A DNA stretch of 64,000 nt. It comes from Gemmobacter lanyuensis (GTDB lineage: Bacteria > Pseudomonadota > Alphaproteobacteria > Rhodobacterales > Rhodobacteraceae). The notes under the pieces are model-generated. The model was not told where the DNA came from. It saw nothing but the letters and a program-made list of their open reading frames with translations, and searched no databases. The stretch covers positions 370,180 through 434,179 of the forward strand of contig NZ_BMYQ01000001.1 in assembly GCF_014652355.1 (NCBI RefSeq), read 5' to 3'. Below are positions 25,968 to 34,083 of the stretch, in pieces (positions within the stretch are counted from its first letter, which is position 1; each line of letters opens with the position of its first letter). Both the position numbers and the translations under genes were made by a program.

Positions 25968-26660
25968 TCAGGCGCTGACGGCTGCCTGCCAGCGGGCCTC
26001 ATTCGCCTCGATCGCGGCGATGCGGTCGGCGCAGGACGGATGCGAGAGCAACCAGGCGGGCGTCGTGCCGCGATTGCCGGTCAGCCGGTCCAGTTTGCGG
26101 AAAAGCGATTTCTGCGCGGCCGTCCCGATCCCGGCCTTGATCAATAGGGCCGAGGCATAGGCGTCGGCCTCAAATTCATCCTTGCGCGAAATGCCCGCCA
26201 TGACCGCCGAGGAAATCAGATTGGCGATCCAGATGCCGATGAAGGGCAAAAAGCGCGACAGCAGCGCCGTCAGCATCACGAAAACCGCATTGGCCCCGGT
26301 GAAATCGATCATCCGCCGTCGTGTGTGGCCAAGCGCCACATGGCCCAGCTCATGCGCGATGACGGCCGCCATTTCATCCGCCGTGACCTCGCCCCGCCGA
26401 TATTGGCGCAGGAAACCTTCGGTCAGGAAGATGCGGCCATCGGGGGCGGCAAGCCCGTTCACCGGATCGACCTCGAATACATGGACCTCGATCTTCGGCA
26501 GATCGAGCGCCACGGCAATCCGGTCCACGGCGCGCAAGAGATCGGGGTCGCGCATAGGGTGCGACTTCTGGTCCAGCGTCCGGGCGGTCTGCCAGGCGGA
26601 GAAGCGATACATCACCAGCGCATAGGCCACGGCAAGGAGGATGGGGAAGAGGCTGCTCAT
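25968..26660 (-). CDS. M48 family zinc metalloprotease
   Basis: A 230-residue membrane protease of the M48 (HtpX/Ste24) family. The zinc motif HELGHVALGH is near residue 105, and the third ligand glutamate is in KDEFEADAYASALL. An N-terminal signal anchor and a hydrophobic hairpin (about 120-150) place it in the inner membrane with the active site probably cytosolic. The ending SHPSCADRIAAIE is typical. It lies between glnE and the VWA gene, all in the same direction, and may take part in membrane-protein quality control. Confidence 0.9.
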   Translation of the reverse strand: MSSLFPILLAVAYALVMYRFSAWQTARTLDQKSHPMRDPDLLRAVDRIAVALDLPKIEVHVFEVDPVNGLAAPDGRIFLTEGFLRQYRRGEVTADEMAAVIAHELGHVALGHTRRRMIDFTGANAVFVMLTALLSRFLPFIGIWIANLISSAVMAGISRKDEFEADAYASALLIKAGIGTAAQKSLFRKLDRLTGNRGTTPAWLLSHPSCADRIAAIEANEARWQAAVSA

Positions 26661-26687
26661 GCCCGATATATGGGGGCAGGGTGGTCC

Positions 26688-27869
26688 CTAGCGCAATGCC
26701 TTGATGCCGCGGGTGATGCCTTCCAGCGTCATGGGCACCATCTGCCCACCGAAAATGTCGCGGATCAGACGGGTGGACTGGGTATGGGGCCAATAGGCCT
26801 CGGGCGCGGGGTTGATCCAGAGATGGTTCGGCCATTGCGTGCAGGCCCGTTCCAGCCAGACCTGACCTGCCTCGGGGTTCCAATGTTCATTTGCGCCACC
26901 TGGATGCAGGATCTCATAGGGCGACATGGCGGCGTCGCCCACGAAGATCGCCTTGTAATCGGGGCCATAGGTCCGCAGCACCTCCCATGTGGGGGTCTGT
27001 TCGTTCCAGCGGCGGGCATTGTCCGTCCAGACGCCTTCATAGAGGCAATTGTGGAAGTAATAGTGCCGCAGATGCTTGAATTCGGATTTCGCGGCGCTGA
27101 ACAGTTCTTCCAGCACGCGGATGTAAGGGTCCATCGACCCGCCGACATCCAAAAACAGCAGCACCTTCACGGCATTGCGGCGTTCGGGGCGGGTCTGCAC
27201 ATCCAGATAGCCGTGATCGGCGGTGGCGCGGATCGTGCCGTCAAGGTCCAGTTCTTCCGCGGCGCCATCGCGGGCCCAGCGGCGCAGACGGCGCAGCGCT
27301 ACCTTGATGTTGCGGGTGCCAAGCTCGACCTGATCGTCAAGGTTCTTGAATTCGCGCTTGTCCCAGACTTTGACCGCGCGCTGGTGGCGACTGGTCTCTT
27401 GCCCGATGCGGATGCCTTCCGGGTTGTAACCATAGGCCCCGAAGGGCGAGGTTCCGGCCGTGCCGATCCATGTGTTGCCGCCCTGATGGCGGCCCTTCTG
27501 TTCCTCAAGGCGCTTCCGCAAGGTTGCCATCAGCGCGTCGAACCCGCCAAGCGCGGCGATCTGGGCCTTTTCTTCCGGCGTCAGGTATTTCTCGGCCAGC
27601 TTTTCCAGCCAGTCGCGCGGCAGGTCGATCGCCTCCAGCACCGCCTCGGCCGGGATCGATTCGAGCCCCTTGAAGCTTTCCGCAAAGGCGCGGTCGAACC
27701 GATCCAGAAACCGTTCGTCCTTCACCATGGCGGTGCGGGCCAGGTAATAGAACCCCTCGGGGTCATAGGTAACCAGACCCGCGGCCAACCCTTCCAGAAA
27801 CGCGAGATATTCCCGGAGCGAGACCGGCACCCCCACCCGTCGCAGCGTCTCAAAGAAGGGCAGGAACAT
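26688..27869 (-). CDS. CoxE-type VWA domain protein
   Basis: A 393-residue cytosolic protein with an N-terminal helical region (MFLPFFETLRRVGVPVSLRE) and a C-terminal von Willebrand A-like domain. Its metal-ion site reads LFLDVGGSMD (about 240-247), where classical domains have DxSxS. The family relates to CoxE, partner of MoxR-type AAA ATPases in inserting metals or assembling enzymes. A MoxR ATPase gene lies 2.3 kb upstream on the same strand, separated by a DUF2927 gene and a 54-residue gene. The start MFLPFF is preferred over a frame extension that would overlap the small gene. Confidence 0.88.
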   Translation of the reverse strand: MFLPFFETLRRVGVPVSLREYLAFLEGLAAGLVTYDPEGFYYLARTAMVKDERFLDRFDRAFAESFKGLESIPAEAVLEAIDLPRDWLEKLAEKYLTPEEKAQIAALGGFDALMATLRKRLEEQKGRHQGGNTWIGTAGTSPFGAYGYNPEGIRIGQETSRHQRAVKVWDKREFKNLDDQVELGTRNIKVALRRLRRWARDGAAEELDLDGTIRATADHGYLDVQTRPERRNAVKVLLFLDVGGSMDPYIRVLEELFSAAKSEFKHLRHYYFHNCLYEGVWTDNARRWNEQTPTWEVLRTYGPDYKAIFVGDAAMSPYEILHPGGANEHWNPEAGQVWLERACTQWPNHLWINPAPEAYWPHTQSTRLIRDIFGGQMVPMTLEGITRGIKALR

Positions 27870-27874
27870 CGCGA

Positions 27875-28039
27875 TCAGATCATGCGTTCGATGTAGATCG
27901 TGAGGAACAGGCCCAGGATCCCGAAGAGGATCGCAAAGCCTGCGCCCCATTGCAGCATGTCGAGCTTGCTTCCGCCATGCTTGCGGGCCCGCAGCGCCCC
28001 CAGCAAAGCCCCGAAAACAATGGCGGTAATGACGATCAT
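27875..28039 (-). CDS. 54-residue predicted membrane protein
   Basis: A short reading frame with ribosome-binding site CAGGAG, ending 5 bases before the VWA gene. The peptide begins MIVITAIVFGALLGALRARK, continues HGGSKLDMLQWGAG and ends FLTIYIERMI. It has two hydrophobic helices joined by a basic, glycine-containing loop, the pattern of a small two-pass inner-membrane protein. The tight spacing and position between the DUF2927 and VWA genes argue that it is a real gene of the same operon. The function is unknown. Confidence 0.7.
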   Translation of the reverse strand: MIVITAIVFGALLGALRARKHGGSKLDMLQWGAGFAILFGILGLFLTIYIERMI

Positions 28040-28070
28040 GTGCCTCTCCTGCCGGGCGGCAGGGCCGCCC

Positions 28071-29468
28071 TTATCCCTTCAGTGCCATGGCCAGCCGCGA
28101 GGGCGCCAGCGCCGTGATGTCGCGCTGCCGGGCCCGCGTGACCGCGTCCGAGCCGAAGCCATAGCGCGCCCAAGGCTGACTGTCGAGGCGCACCGCCCGC
28201 GCACCCGCACTGTCGCCAGAGAGGTCGAGCGCCTCGGCCTTGAGCATCATCAGCGTCGCAAGCAAAGAGGCATTCTGCGCCTCACGCACCACGGGCAGGG
28301 CGCGTTCGGCGAAGGCCAGCGTCTGATCCGGGCGGCCTTGGCTCAGCGCGAGGGCGGCGAGCTGCATGTCCACATGGGCGGCATGGATCTGCGCGCCGGG
28401 CAGGGCGCGGTAGATGCGCGCGGCCTCGGCAAAGGCATTGGCGGCGGCGACCGGGTCATGCCCGACCTGCAGGCGGCCCACGGCGAACCAGGAAAACGCA
28501 AGCCGTGCATCGCCCCAGCCCTGCGCCTGCGCGATATGGAGCGCGCGCGCCGCGGCCTCCTGCTTGGTCCTCGCAGTGCCGCCGGCGCCAAGGGCTGCCT
28601 CCATCGCCTTGACCCAGGGTTGCGGTGTGCGCCCGCCGTTATGGCTGCGCCCCGCCACGCCCGAGGGGTTCATCCGCGCCAGCAGGCCCGGCACGATGGC
28701 CGCGACCTGTTCCCTGGTCATCCCCGACCGCAGTTCCGGCGCGTAATGCAGGCGCAGCACCAGCATGTCGAAACCGGTCAGCACGGTGTGGAAGTTGTCG
28801 TCGTTGAAGACGCTGTCGGGCAGCTGATACAGGTCATTCAGCGGCCCCATCGCCTGCGCCATTTCCTCATGCAGGCAATCGCGGATCTCTTGCGGGCTGG
28901 CATCCGAGGGGGCGAAGATCGCGACCCGGTCACGCCGGGTCACGCTGGCCCAATCCAGCTGACCGGTGCCGCGGGCCTGTTTGTATTCCGCCCAGGAAGA
29001 CACGCGCGGCGCCACGAAACAGGCCACATTGGCATAGGTGTTGCGAATGGTGCGACGGGGGATGAATTCCACGGTGATCGAGGCCGCGCCCTGCGTCTGC
29101 GAGATGTTCAGCCCGGCCTCGGCCCGGAACCGCCCCAGAAGCCGGGTCAGATCGCCCTGCGCCGAGGCAGGAACCTGCCCGCGCAACGCCACCGTGATCG
29201 GGCCTTCGAACCGGGTCAGCATCGCAAGCGGGCGCCCGCTTTCCATGCGGAACTCAAGGTCCATGAAGTCTTGCGCGATTTCCGTGTTTGACCGCTGCAC
29301 CCGTGTCGGTGCCACCGCCGCAAAGGCGGGCGCCGCGCTGCGCGCCGTCGTGGCAGACCCGGTTGTTTCGGGAATGCGGTTCATCGACACCTCGGCATTG
29401 CCTGACGGGTTCGAGGTCGGCGCACAGGCCGTCAGGGTGGCGACGGCAAGAATTGCAGCAAAACGCAT
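28071..29468 (-). CDS. DUF2927 lipoprotein with TPR-like C-terminus
   Basis: A 465-residue envelope protein. The type II signal peptide ends in LTAC (Cys15). The central part (about 70-260) carries the DUF2927 signature: NTYANVACFVAPRVSSWAEY, DCLHEEMAQAMGPLNDLYQL and PDSVFNDDNFHTVLTGFD. The C-terminal 180 residues are alanine-rich helices with TPR-like spacing (FAEAARIYRALPGA; FAERALPVVREAQN). DUF2927 shows a putative zincin-like DCLHEE...  segment (HEE), but enzymatic activity is not established. It is followed by the 54-residue gene at a 31-base distance. Confidence 0.85.
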   Translation of the reverse strand: MRFAAILAVATLTACAPTSNPSGNAEVSMNRIPETTGSATTARSAAPAFAAVAPTRVQRSNTEIAQDFMDLEFRMESGRPLAMLTRFEGPITVALRGQVPASAQGDLTRLLGRFRAEAGLNISQTQGAASITVEFIPRRTIRNTYANVACFVAPRVSSWAEYKQARGTGQLDWASVTRRDRVAIFAPSDASPQEIRDCLHEEMAQAMGPLNDLYQLPDSVFNDDNFHTVLTGFDMLVLRLHYAPELRSGMTREQVAAIVPGLLARMNPSGVAGRSHNGGRTPQPWVKAMEAALGAGGTARTKQEAAARALHIAQAQGWGDARLAFSWFAVGRLQVGHDPVAAANAFAEAARIYRALPGAQIHAAHVDMQLAALALSQGRPDQTLAFAERALPVVREAQNASLLATLMMLKAEALDLSGDSAGARAVRLDSQPWARYGFGSDAVTRARQRDITALAPSRLAMALKG

Positions 29469-30169
29469 GGGTTGGCAGCCCCGTGACTATAATCTTCATC
29501 AAATGGCCGCGGCCACGCCCGCAGAAGGCGCGCCCTTCGGCCCGGTTCACGCAGTTCCCGGTGCTGTCTTGCGTGCGATGCCCCCGCATCGCCCACCCGA
29601 CCGGACAGGGAGGTGGCGCCCCCGATGCCACTGCAACCGGCCCCCACCGGTCGCAGCGGCCCGAAGGTCGCCGGGTTCGTCATTCCCGCAAACTGCCCCG
29701 GCAGGGGGCGCTGCGGACACCTGCAAGGCGGTGCATCTGTCGCGATGACCCCTTCAATCCCCATGCCAAGAGCCACCGCGGCAGCGGCCCCCGCTGCGCC
29801 AGATGCACGCTGATCGCGCGCCGACGCTGGTTTGGGACTGAACATCATATCCGACAAAGACCCGTCCGTAGGTGAATGCACGTTTCGTCTTTTGGACTGA
29901 ACGCCAGACCCATGTCAGAAGCAGGACGTGAATGTGTCAATCTCTGGATTTCGGTGCCAGAGCGGCACCCCAAGCTTTCGTGGTGTTTCGCCACATTTTT
30001 GCCAGATTTGCGGCTGTTTGCTCCCAGATTGTTTCAATTGTTTCAGATTCAACTGGTGTCGTGATGTTATTGTGTCTGAATTGTGGCCAATATCGGGGCG
30101 ACCCTGCGGCCGCCCGTGCCTGATTCTTCGCGCAGACCAAGGGCTTGGCGGACGTTGTTCACACGCCCC
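29469..30169. other. 700-base gap between the MoxR and DUF2927 genes, no confident gene
   Basis: The part from 29469 to about 29880 is GC-rich. It holds a minus-strand reading frame (29432-29881) that begins with a plausible-looking alanine-rich stretch but overlaps the DUF2927 start in another frame, so it is not called. The part from about 29930 to 30110 is clearly poorer in GC than its surroundings and contains a tandem 9-base repeat (ATTGTTTCA twice, 30028-30045). It probably holds promoters or an untranslated RNA. Confidence 0.5.
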
Positions 30170-31009
30170 TCAGCGCTGCCCCCGTGCCATGAAGGCCAGC
30201 CGCTCAAAAAGATGCACATCCTGTTCATTCTTCAGCAGCGCCCCATGCAGCCGCGGCAGAAGGTTGCGCCCCTCGCGTTTCAGATCCTCGGGGCCGAGAT
30301 CTTCTGCCAGCAAGAGCTTCAGCCAATCCAGCACCTCCGAGGTCGAGGGCTTTTTCTTCAGCCCCGGCGTCTCGCGGATTTCGTAGAATTGCGTCAGCGC
30401 GGTGGTCAGCAACTGTTCGCGGATATCGGGGTAATGCACCGAGACGATGGCGCGCAGCGTCTCCAGGTCCGGGAAGCGGATGTAATGAAAGAAACAGCGA
30501 CGCAGGAACGCGTCGGGCAGTTCCTTTTCATTGTTCGAGGTGATGATCACCACGGGCCGATGACGGGCGCGTATCGTCTCGCCCGTCTCGTAGACGTGGA
30601 ACTCCATCCGGTCGAGCTCTTGCAACAGGTCGTTGGGGAATTCGATATCGGCCTTGTCGATTTCATCGATCAGTAGGACGACGCGGCGGTCGGCCTCGAA
30701 GGCCTGCCAGAGTTTGCCCTTGCGGATGTAGTTGCGGACATCATGGACCCGCTCTTCGCCCAGCTGGCTGTCGCGCAACCGGCTGACGGCGTCATATTCA
30801 TAAAGCCCCTGCTGCGCCTTGGTCGTGCTTTTCACGTTCCATTCCAGCAGCTCCATTCCCAGGCTTTCGGCGACCTGCCGGGCCAGTTCCGTCTTGCCGG
30901 TGCCGGGTTCGCCCTTCACCAGAAGGGGGCGCTGCAGCGTGACGGCGGCATTGACCGCAATGGCCAGATCCTCCGAGGCGATGTAGCTGCGGGTCGAGGA
31001 AAATTGCAT
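30170..31009 (-). CDS. MoxR family AAA ATPase
   Basis: A 279-residue AAA+ ATPase. Walker A is GEPGTGKT (about 36-43), Walker B is VVLLIDEIDKAD (about 109-120), sensor 1 is VIITSNNEKELPDAFLRRC, and the lid follows. The sequence fits the MoxR branch whose members act with CoxE-type VWA proteins as chaperones for metal insertion or complex assembly. The likely partner VWA gene is downstream on the same strand (26688-27869). A coxL-like client is not in the window, so the client remains unknown. Confidence 0.92.
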   Translation of the reverse strand: MQFSSTRSYIASEDLAIAVNAAVTLQRPLLVKGEPGTGKTELARQVAESLGMELLEWNVKSTTKAQQGLYEYDAVSRLRDSQLGEERVHDVRNYIRKGKLWQAFEADRRVVLLIDEIDKADIEFPNDLLQELDRMEFHVYETGETIRARHRPVVIITSNNEKELPDAFLRRCFFHYIRFPDLETLRAIVSVHYPDIREQLLTTALTQFYEIRETPGLKKKPSTSEVLDWLKLLLAEDLGPEDLKREGRNLLPRLHGALLKNEQDVHLFERLAFMARGQR

Positions 31010-31185
31010 GGGGCGTCCGTCGGTTGTGCAACAGTTTGTGGAGGGACCCTAGTGCGCCACCAAAATCCTCGCAACTGCTAGTGACAATCGCGTCGGCTTC
31101 CGTTAGAGGGACCGCACAAGACGACACGCCGCCCGGCCCGCCGTCAGGCCCGGATCGCGTCGTCTGCCCAAGTGGAGTTACTGCG

Positions 31186-31608
31186 ATGAAGGCAGAGATC
31201 TTTCTCCCCGACGACTACCGCCCCGCGGAGGATGAGCCGTTCATGAATGATCGGCAGCTTGAGTATTTCCGGCGCAAACTGCTGACATGGAAGCAGGAAC
31301 TGCTGGAACAGAGCGCCGAAACGATCGACAACCTGCATGAAAGCGCCCGCAACGTCCCCGATCTGGCCGACCGCGCCAGCGAAGAGACGGATCGCGCCTT
31401 GGAACTGCGGACCCGTGACCGGCAGCGCAAGCTGATCAACAAGATCGACGCCGCCCTGCGCCGGATCGAGGATGGCGAATACGGCTATTGCGAGATGACC
31501 GGCGAGCCGATCAGCCTCAAGCGTCTCGATGCACGCCCCATCGCGACCATGACGCTGGAAGCGCAAGAAAAGCATGAGCGCCGCGAGAAGGTCCACCGCG
31601 AGGACTGA
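31186..31608 (+). CDS. dksA: DksA-type transcription factor (single-cysteine form)
   Basis: A 140-residue RNA polymerase secondary-channel factor acting with ppGpp. A coiled coil with the tip motif DLADRA (Asp59, Asp62, Ala64) precedes a degenerate zinc-finger region GYCEMTGEPISLKRLDARPI. Only Cys102 of the usual four cysteines is present; the other three positions are Thr105, Thr123 and Ala126. Alphaproteobacterial DksA proteins of this kind are known to work without a four-cysteine zinc site. The start MKAEIFLPDD has GGAG at suitable spacing. A 54-codon upstream extension was rejected. Confidence 0.92.
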   Translation: MKAEIFLPDDYRPAEDEPFMNDRQLEYFRRKLLTWKQELLEQSAETIDNLHESARNVPDLADRASEETDRALELRTRDRQRKLINKIDAALRRIEDGEYGYCEMTGEPISLKRLDARPIATMTLEAQEKHERREKVHRED

Positions 31609-31706
31609 GTGCTGCGACGGCAGGTCACAGGCCGCAACCTTGCGGGGATGCGGCTGATCGCCAAGGATGTGCCGGGCCTTCGGGTCCGGCTTTTTCATGA
31701 TCGGGG

Positions 31707-32906
31707 ATGGGTATGTCTGGGGTTCGGGGACGCGAGATCACGGTGCTGGGCGCCGGGGTGGCGGGGCTGGCGGTAGCGCGGGCACTGGCCTTGCGCGGCG
31801 CGCAGGTTACGGTTCTGGAACGCGCCGAGGCGATCCGCGAGGTGGGCGCCGGGCTGCAGATCACGCCGAACGGGGCGGCGGTGTTGCGCGGGCTGGGCCT
31901 TGGTCCCGCGCTTGAGGCGGCCACCCAGCGTGCGGCCGCGGTCGAACTGCGCGATGGCCGCGATGACAGCCTAGTCCTGCGGATGGATCTAGCCAAGCTT
32001 CGCCCAGGCCTAGGCTGGCATCTGACGCATCGCGCCGATCTGATCGACCTTCTGGCCGATGGCGCGCGCGCCGCCGGGGTGCAGATCCGGCTGCTGCAGC
32101 AGATCGACTCGGTCGATCTTTCCGGCCCATGCCCGCGCCTTTTGACGGCGCAGGGGGCCGAAAGCCTCGCGCCGCTGCTGATCGGGGCGGATGGGCTGCA
32201 TTCGCGGGTGCGCGGGGCGCTGAACGGGGTGGTGCCACCGTTCTTTACCGGCCAGGTCGCCTGGCGCGCGACGATCCCCGCTGAACCTGGCGCCGCCCCG
32301 GTGGCCGAGGTGCATATGGGCGCGGGGCGCCATCTGGTCAGCTACCCGCTGCGCGGCGGCACGCTGCGGAACATCGTCGCGGTTGAAGAGCGCAGCCGCT
32401 GGGTCGAAGAAGGCTGGAACCAGCCGGATGATCCCTTGGCGCTGCAACTGGCTTTTGAAAGCTTCGGGCCGCGGGTGCGGGGCTGGCTGGATCAGGTGCG
32501 CGAGCTTTGGCTCTGGGGTCTGTTCCGGCACCCTGTTGCCGAGGTCTGGGGACGGGTGCTGCCCGAGGGCATGGCGGTGATCCTCGGCGATGCCGCCCAT
32601 CCGACGCTGCCCTTTCTGGCACAGGGCGCGAATATGGCGCTGGAGGATGCCTGGGCGCTGGCCGCGCTGCTGGATCGCCACGGCCCCGGCGCGGCGACGC
32701 TTGCGGCCTATCAGGACGCGCGCGTCCGACGCTGCGACCGCATTGTCAGCGCCGCCAATGGCAATGCGCGCGCCTATCACCTGTCGGGGGTCGCGCGGGG
32801 TGTCGCGCATCTGGGCCTGCGGGTGGCAGGCCGCATTGCGCCCGGCGCGGGGCTTGCGCGCTTCGACTGGATCCACGGCATGGATGTGACGCGCGACTTC
32901 CCCTGA
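31707..32906 (+). CDS. FAD-dependent monooxygenase
   Basis: A 399-residue group A flavin monooxygenase of the salicylate hydroxylase/UbiH type. The FAD loop GAGVAG is at 15-20, the ribose contact is in VGAGLQITPNGAAVLRGLGL, the DG motif is LIGADGLHSRVR, and the GD motif is ILGDAAHPTLPFLAQGANMA. The substrate is probably an aromatic acid but cannot be named. The start may be Met1 or Met3 (31713); neither has a clearly better ribosome-binding site. It stands between dksA and xthA with no pathway neighbours. Confidence 0.88.
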   Translation: MGMSGVRGREITVLGAGVAGLAVARALALRGAQVTVLERAEAIREVGAGLQITPNGAAVLRGLGLGPALEAATQRAAAVELRDGRDDSLVLRMDLAKLRPGLGWHLTHRADLIDLLADGARAAGVQIRLLQQIDSVDLSGPCPRLLTAQGAESLAPLLIGADGLHSRVRGALNGVVPPFFTGQVAWRATIPAEPGAAPVAEVHMGAGRHLVSYPLRGGTLRNIVAVEERSRWVEEGWNQPDDPLALQLAFESFGPRVRGWLDQVRELWLWGLFRHPVAEVWGRVLPEGMAVILGDAAHPTLPFLAQGANMALEDAWALAALLDRHGPGAATLAAYQDARVRRCDRIVSAANGNARAYHLSGVARGVAHLGLRVAGRIAPGAGLARFDWIHGMDVTRDFP

Positions 32907-32913
32907 GGGGCCC

Positions 32914-33723
32914 TCAGGCGTCGAGGTCGATCCAGACCGGCACGTGGTCGGAAGGCTTGTCCTCGCCCCGCACCGCCCGGTCGATCTGCACATCGCGGAG
33001 CAGGTCGGCCGCCTGCGGGCTGAGCAGCAGGTGGTCGATCCGGATGCCGTTGTTCCGGTCCCAAGCGCCGGCCTGATAATCCCAGAAGGAATAATGCCCC
33101 GGCCCGCTGACGCGCGACCGGAACGCCTCGGTATAGCCAAGGTTCAGGATGCGGCGGAAGGCGGCGCGGCTTTCGGGCAGGAACAGCGCATCCTGCCCCC
33201 AGGCCTCGGGGCGGGCTGCATCTTCGGCCTGCGGGATGATGTTGTAATCCCCGGCCAAGACGACCGGCTCTTCCCCCAGCAGCAGTTCGGCCGCGCGGGC
33301 CCGCATACGCTCCATCCAGCCCAGCTTGTAGCCGTATTTCCCTTCGATCAGCGGGCGGCCATCTGCGCCGAAGCTGACCGGGTTTCCGTTCGGCAGGTAA
33401 AGCCCGCAGAGGCGCACTCGGCGCGTGTCGCCCATCACCGTGGCCTCGATCCAGCGCGCCTGTTCGTCACTGTCATCGCCCGGCAGACCGCGCGTCACAT
33501 CCTCCAGCGGCAAGCGCGACAGGATCGCCACGCCGTTGAAGCTTTTCTGCCCATGGGTTTCGACCCGCCAGCCCAGATCCTCGAACATCTCGCGGGGAAA
33601 GGCGTCATCGACCGACTTGATTTCCTGCAGCGCCACGACATCGGGTTTCGCGGCCTCAAGCCAGCGCGGCAGGGCCTCGATCCGGGCCTTGATGCCGTTG
33701 ATATTGAAGGTGGCGATTTTCAT
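32914..33723 (-). CDS. xthA: exodeoxyribonuclease III
   Basis: A 269-residue AP endonuclease/3'-5' exonuclease of base-excision repair. Metal-binding Glu34 in ALQEIKS and the substrate motif GLYLPNGNPV are present, as are the catalytic VLAGDYNIIP and the C-terminal His in PSDHVPVWIDL. The length equals that of E. coli XthA. It ends 8 bases from the convergent monooxygenase gene, with no terminator hairpin between them. Confidence 0.96.
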   Translation of the reverse strand: MKIATFNINGIKARIEALPRWLEAAKPDVVALQEIKSVDDAFPREMFEDLGWRVETHGQKSFNGVAILSRLPLEDVTRGLPGDDSDEQARWIEATVMGDTRRVRLCGLYLPNGNPVSFGADGRPLIEGKYGYKLGWMERMRARAAELLLGEEPVVLAGDYNIIPQAEDAARPEAWGQDALFLPESRAAFRRILNLGYTEAFRSRVSGPGHYSFWDYQAGAWDRNNGIRIDHLLLSPQAADLLRDVQIDRAVRGEDKPSDHVPVWIDLDA

Positions 33724-33842
33724 GTCCGCTCCGCGCGCTTTTCGGCCCTTGGGTCTCTATCGCGCGCCTGCGGGCGGCTGGCAAGGGCCGGTGGCCGAGG
33801 CGGGCTTTCGGCGCAGTTAAACCTGCACGGAAACTCCCGACG

Positions 33843-33857
33843 TTAACACTTTGTTAA
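33843..33857. promoter_or_regulatory. CtrA-type site TTAA-N7-TTAA
   Basis: An exact match to the TTAA-N7-TTAA full site recognised by the alphaproteobacterial response regulator CtrA, 31 bases before the first DnaA-box-like sequence. Confidence 0.5.
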
Positions 33858-33887
33858 TTCTTTCGAATCATGGATTGTGGGGCAGGG

Positions 33888-34009
33888 TGTGGACAAGTTT
33901 CCTACCCTGAAGTTGTGGATAACGGATCAAAATCACGTTTAGGTTAATCGGTGCGTGGGCTTAGCGGATAGCAGGGATGTGGACAAGCGCATGTGCAACC
34001 TGTGGATGT
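33888..34009. promoter_or_regulatory. cluster of four DnaA-box-like 9-mers
   Basis: TGTGGACAA, TGTGGATAA, TGTGGACAA and TGTGGATGT within 122 bases, all in one orientation. The second is a perfect consensus box and the others differ by one or two bases. Confidence 0.5.
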
Positions 34010-34083
34010 AAAAACGTTTGAAAAAACAATCATTTGGATCAACCGTGAAGGGGCAAAACCTGCTCAACCACGGGAGATCCACC

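Larger units (their letters stand above)
33724..34083. other. AT-rich gap with DnaA-box-like sites, a CtrA-type site and a GANTC site
   Basis: From about 33835 to 34060 the base composition is much richer in A and T than on either side. DnaA-box-like 9-mers all lie in the same direction: TGTGGACAA (33888-33896), TGTGGATAA (33914-33922, the perfect box read on the other strand as TTATCCACA), TGTGGACAA (33978-33986) and TGTGGATGT (34001-34009). TTAA-CACTTTG-TTAA (33843-33857) fits the CtrA recognition pattern, and GAATC (33865-33869) is a CcrM methylation site. No protein-coding gene is seen. It could be a replication origin or a cell-cycle-controlled promoter of the next gene. Confidence 0.5.

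Noticed and set aside
29432-29881. Minus-strand 149-codon frame before the DUF2927 gene
   Set aside because: The first part looks protein-like, but the frame runs into the DUF2927 coding region in a different frame, and the later part is arginine-rich nonsense. Kept only as a note on the gap.
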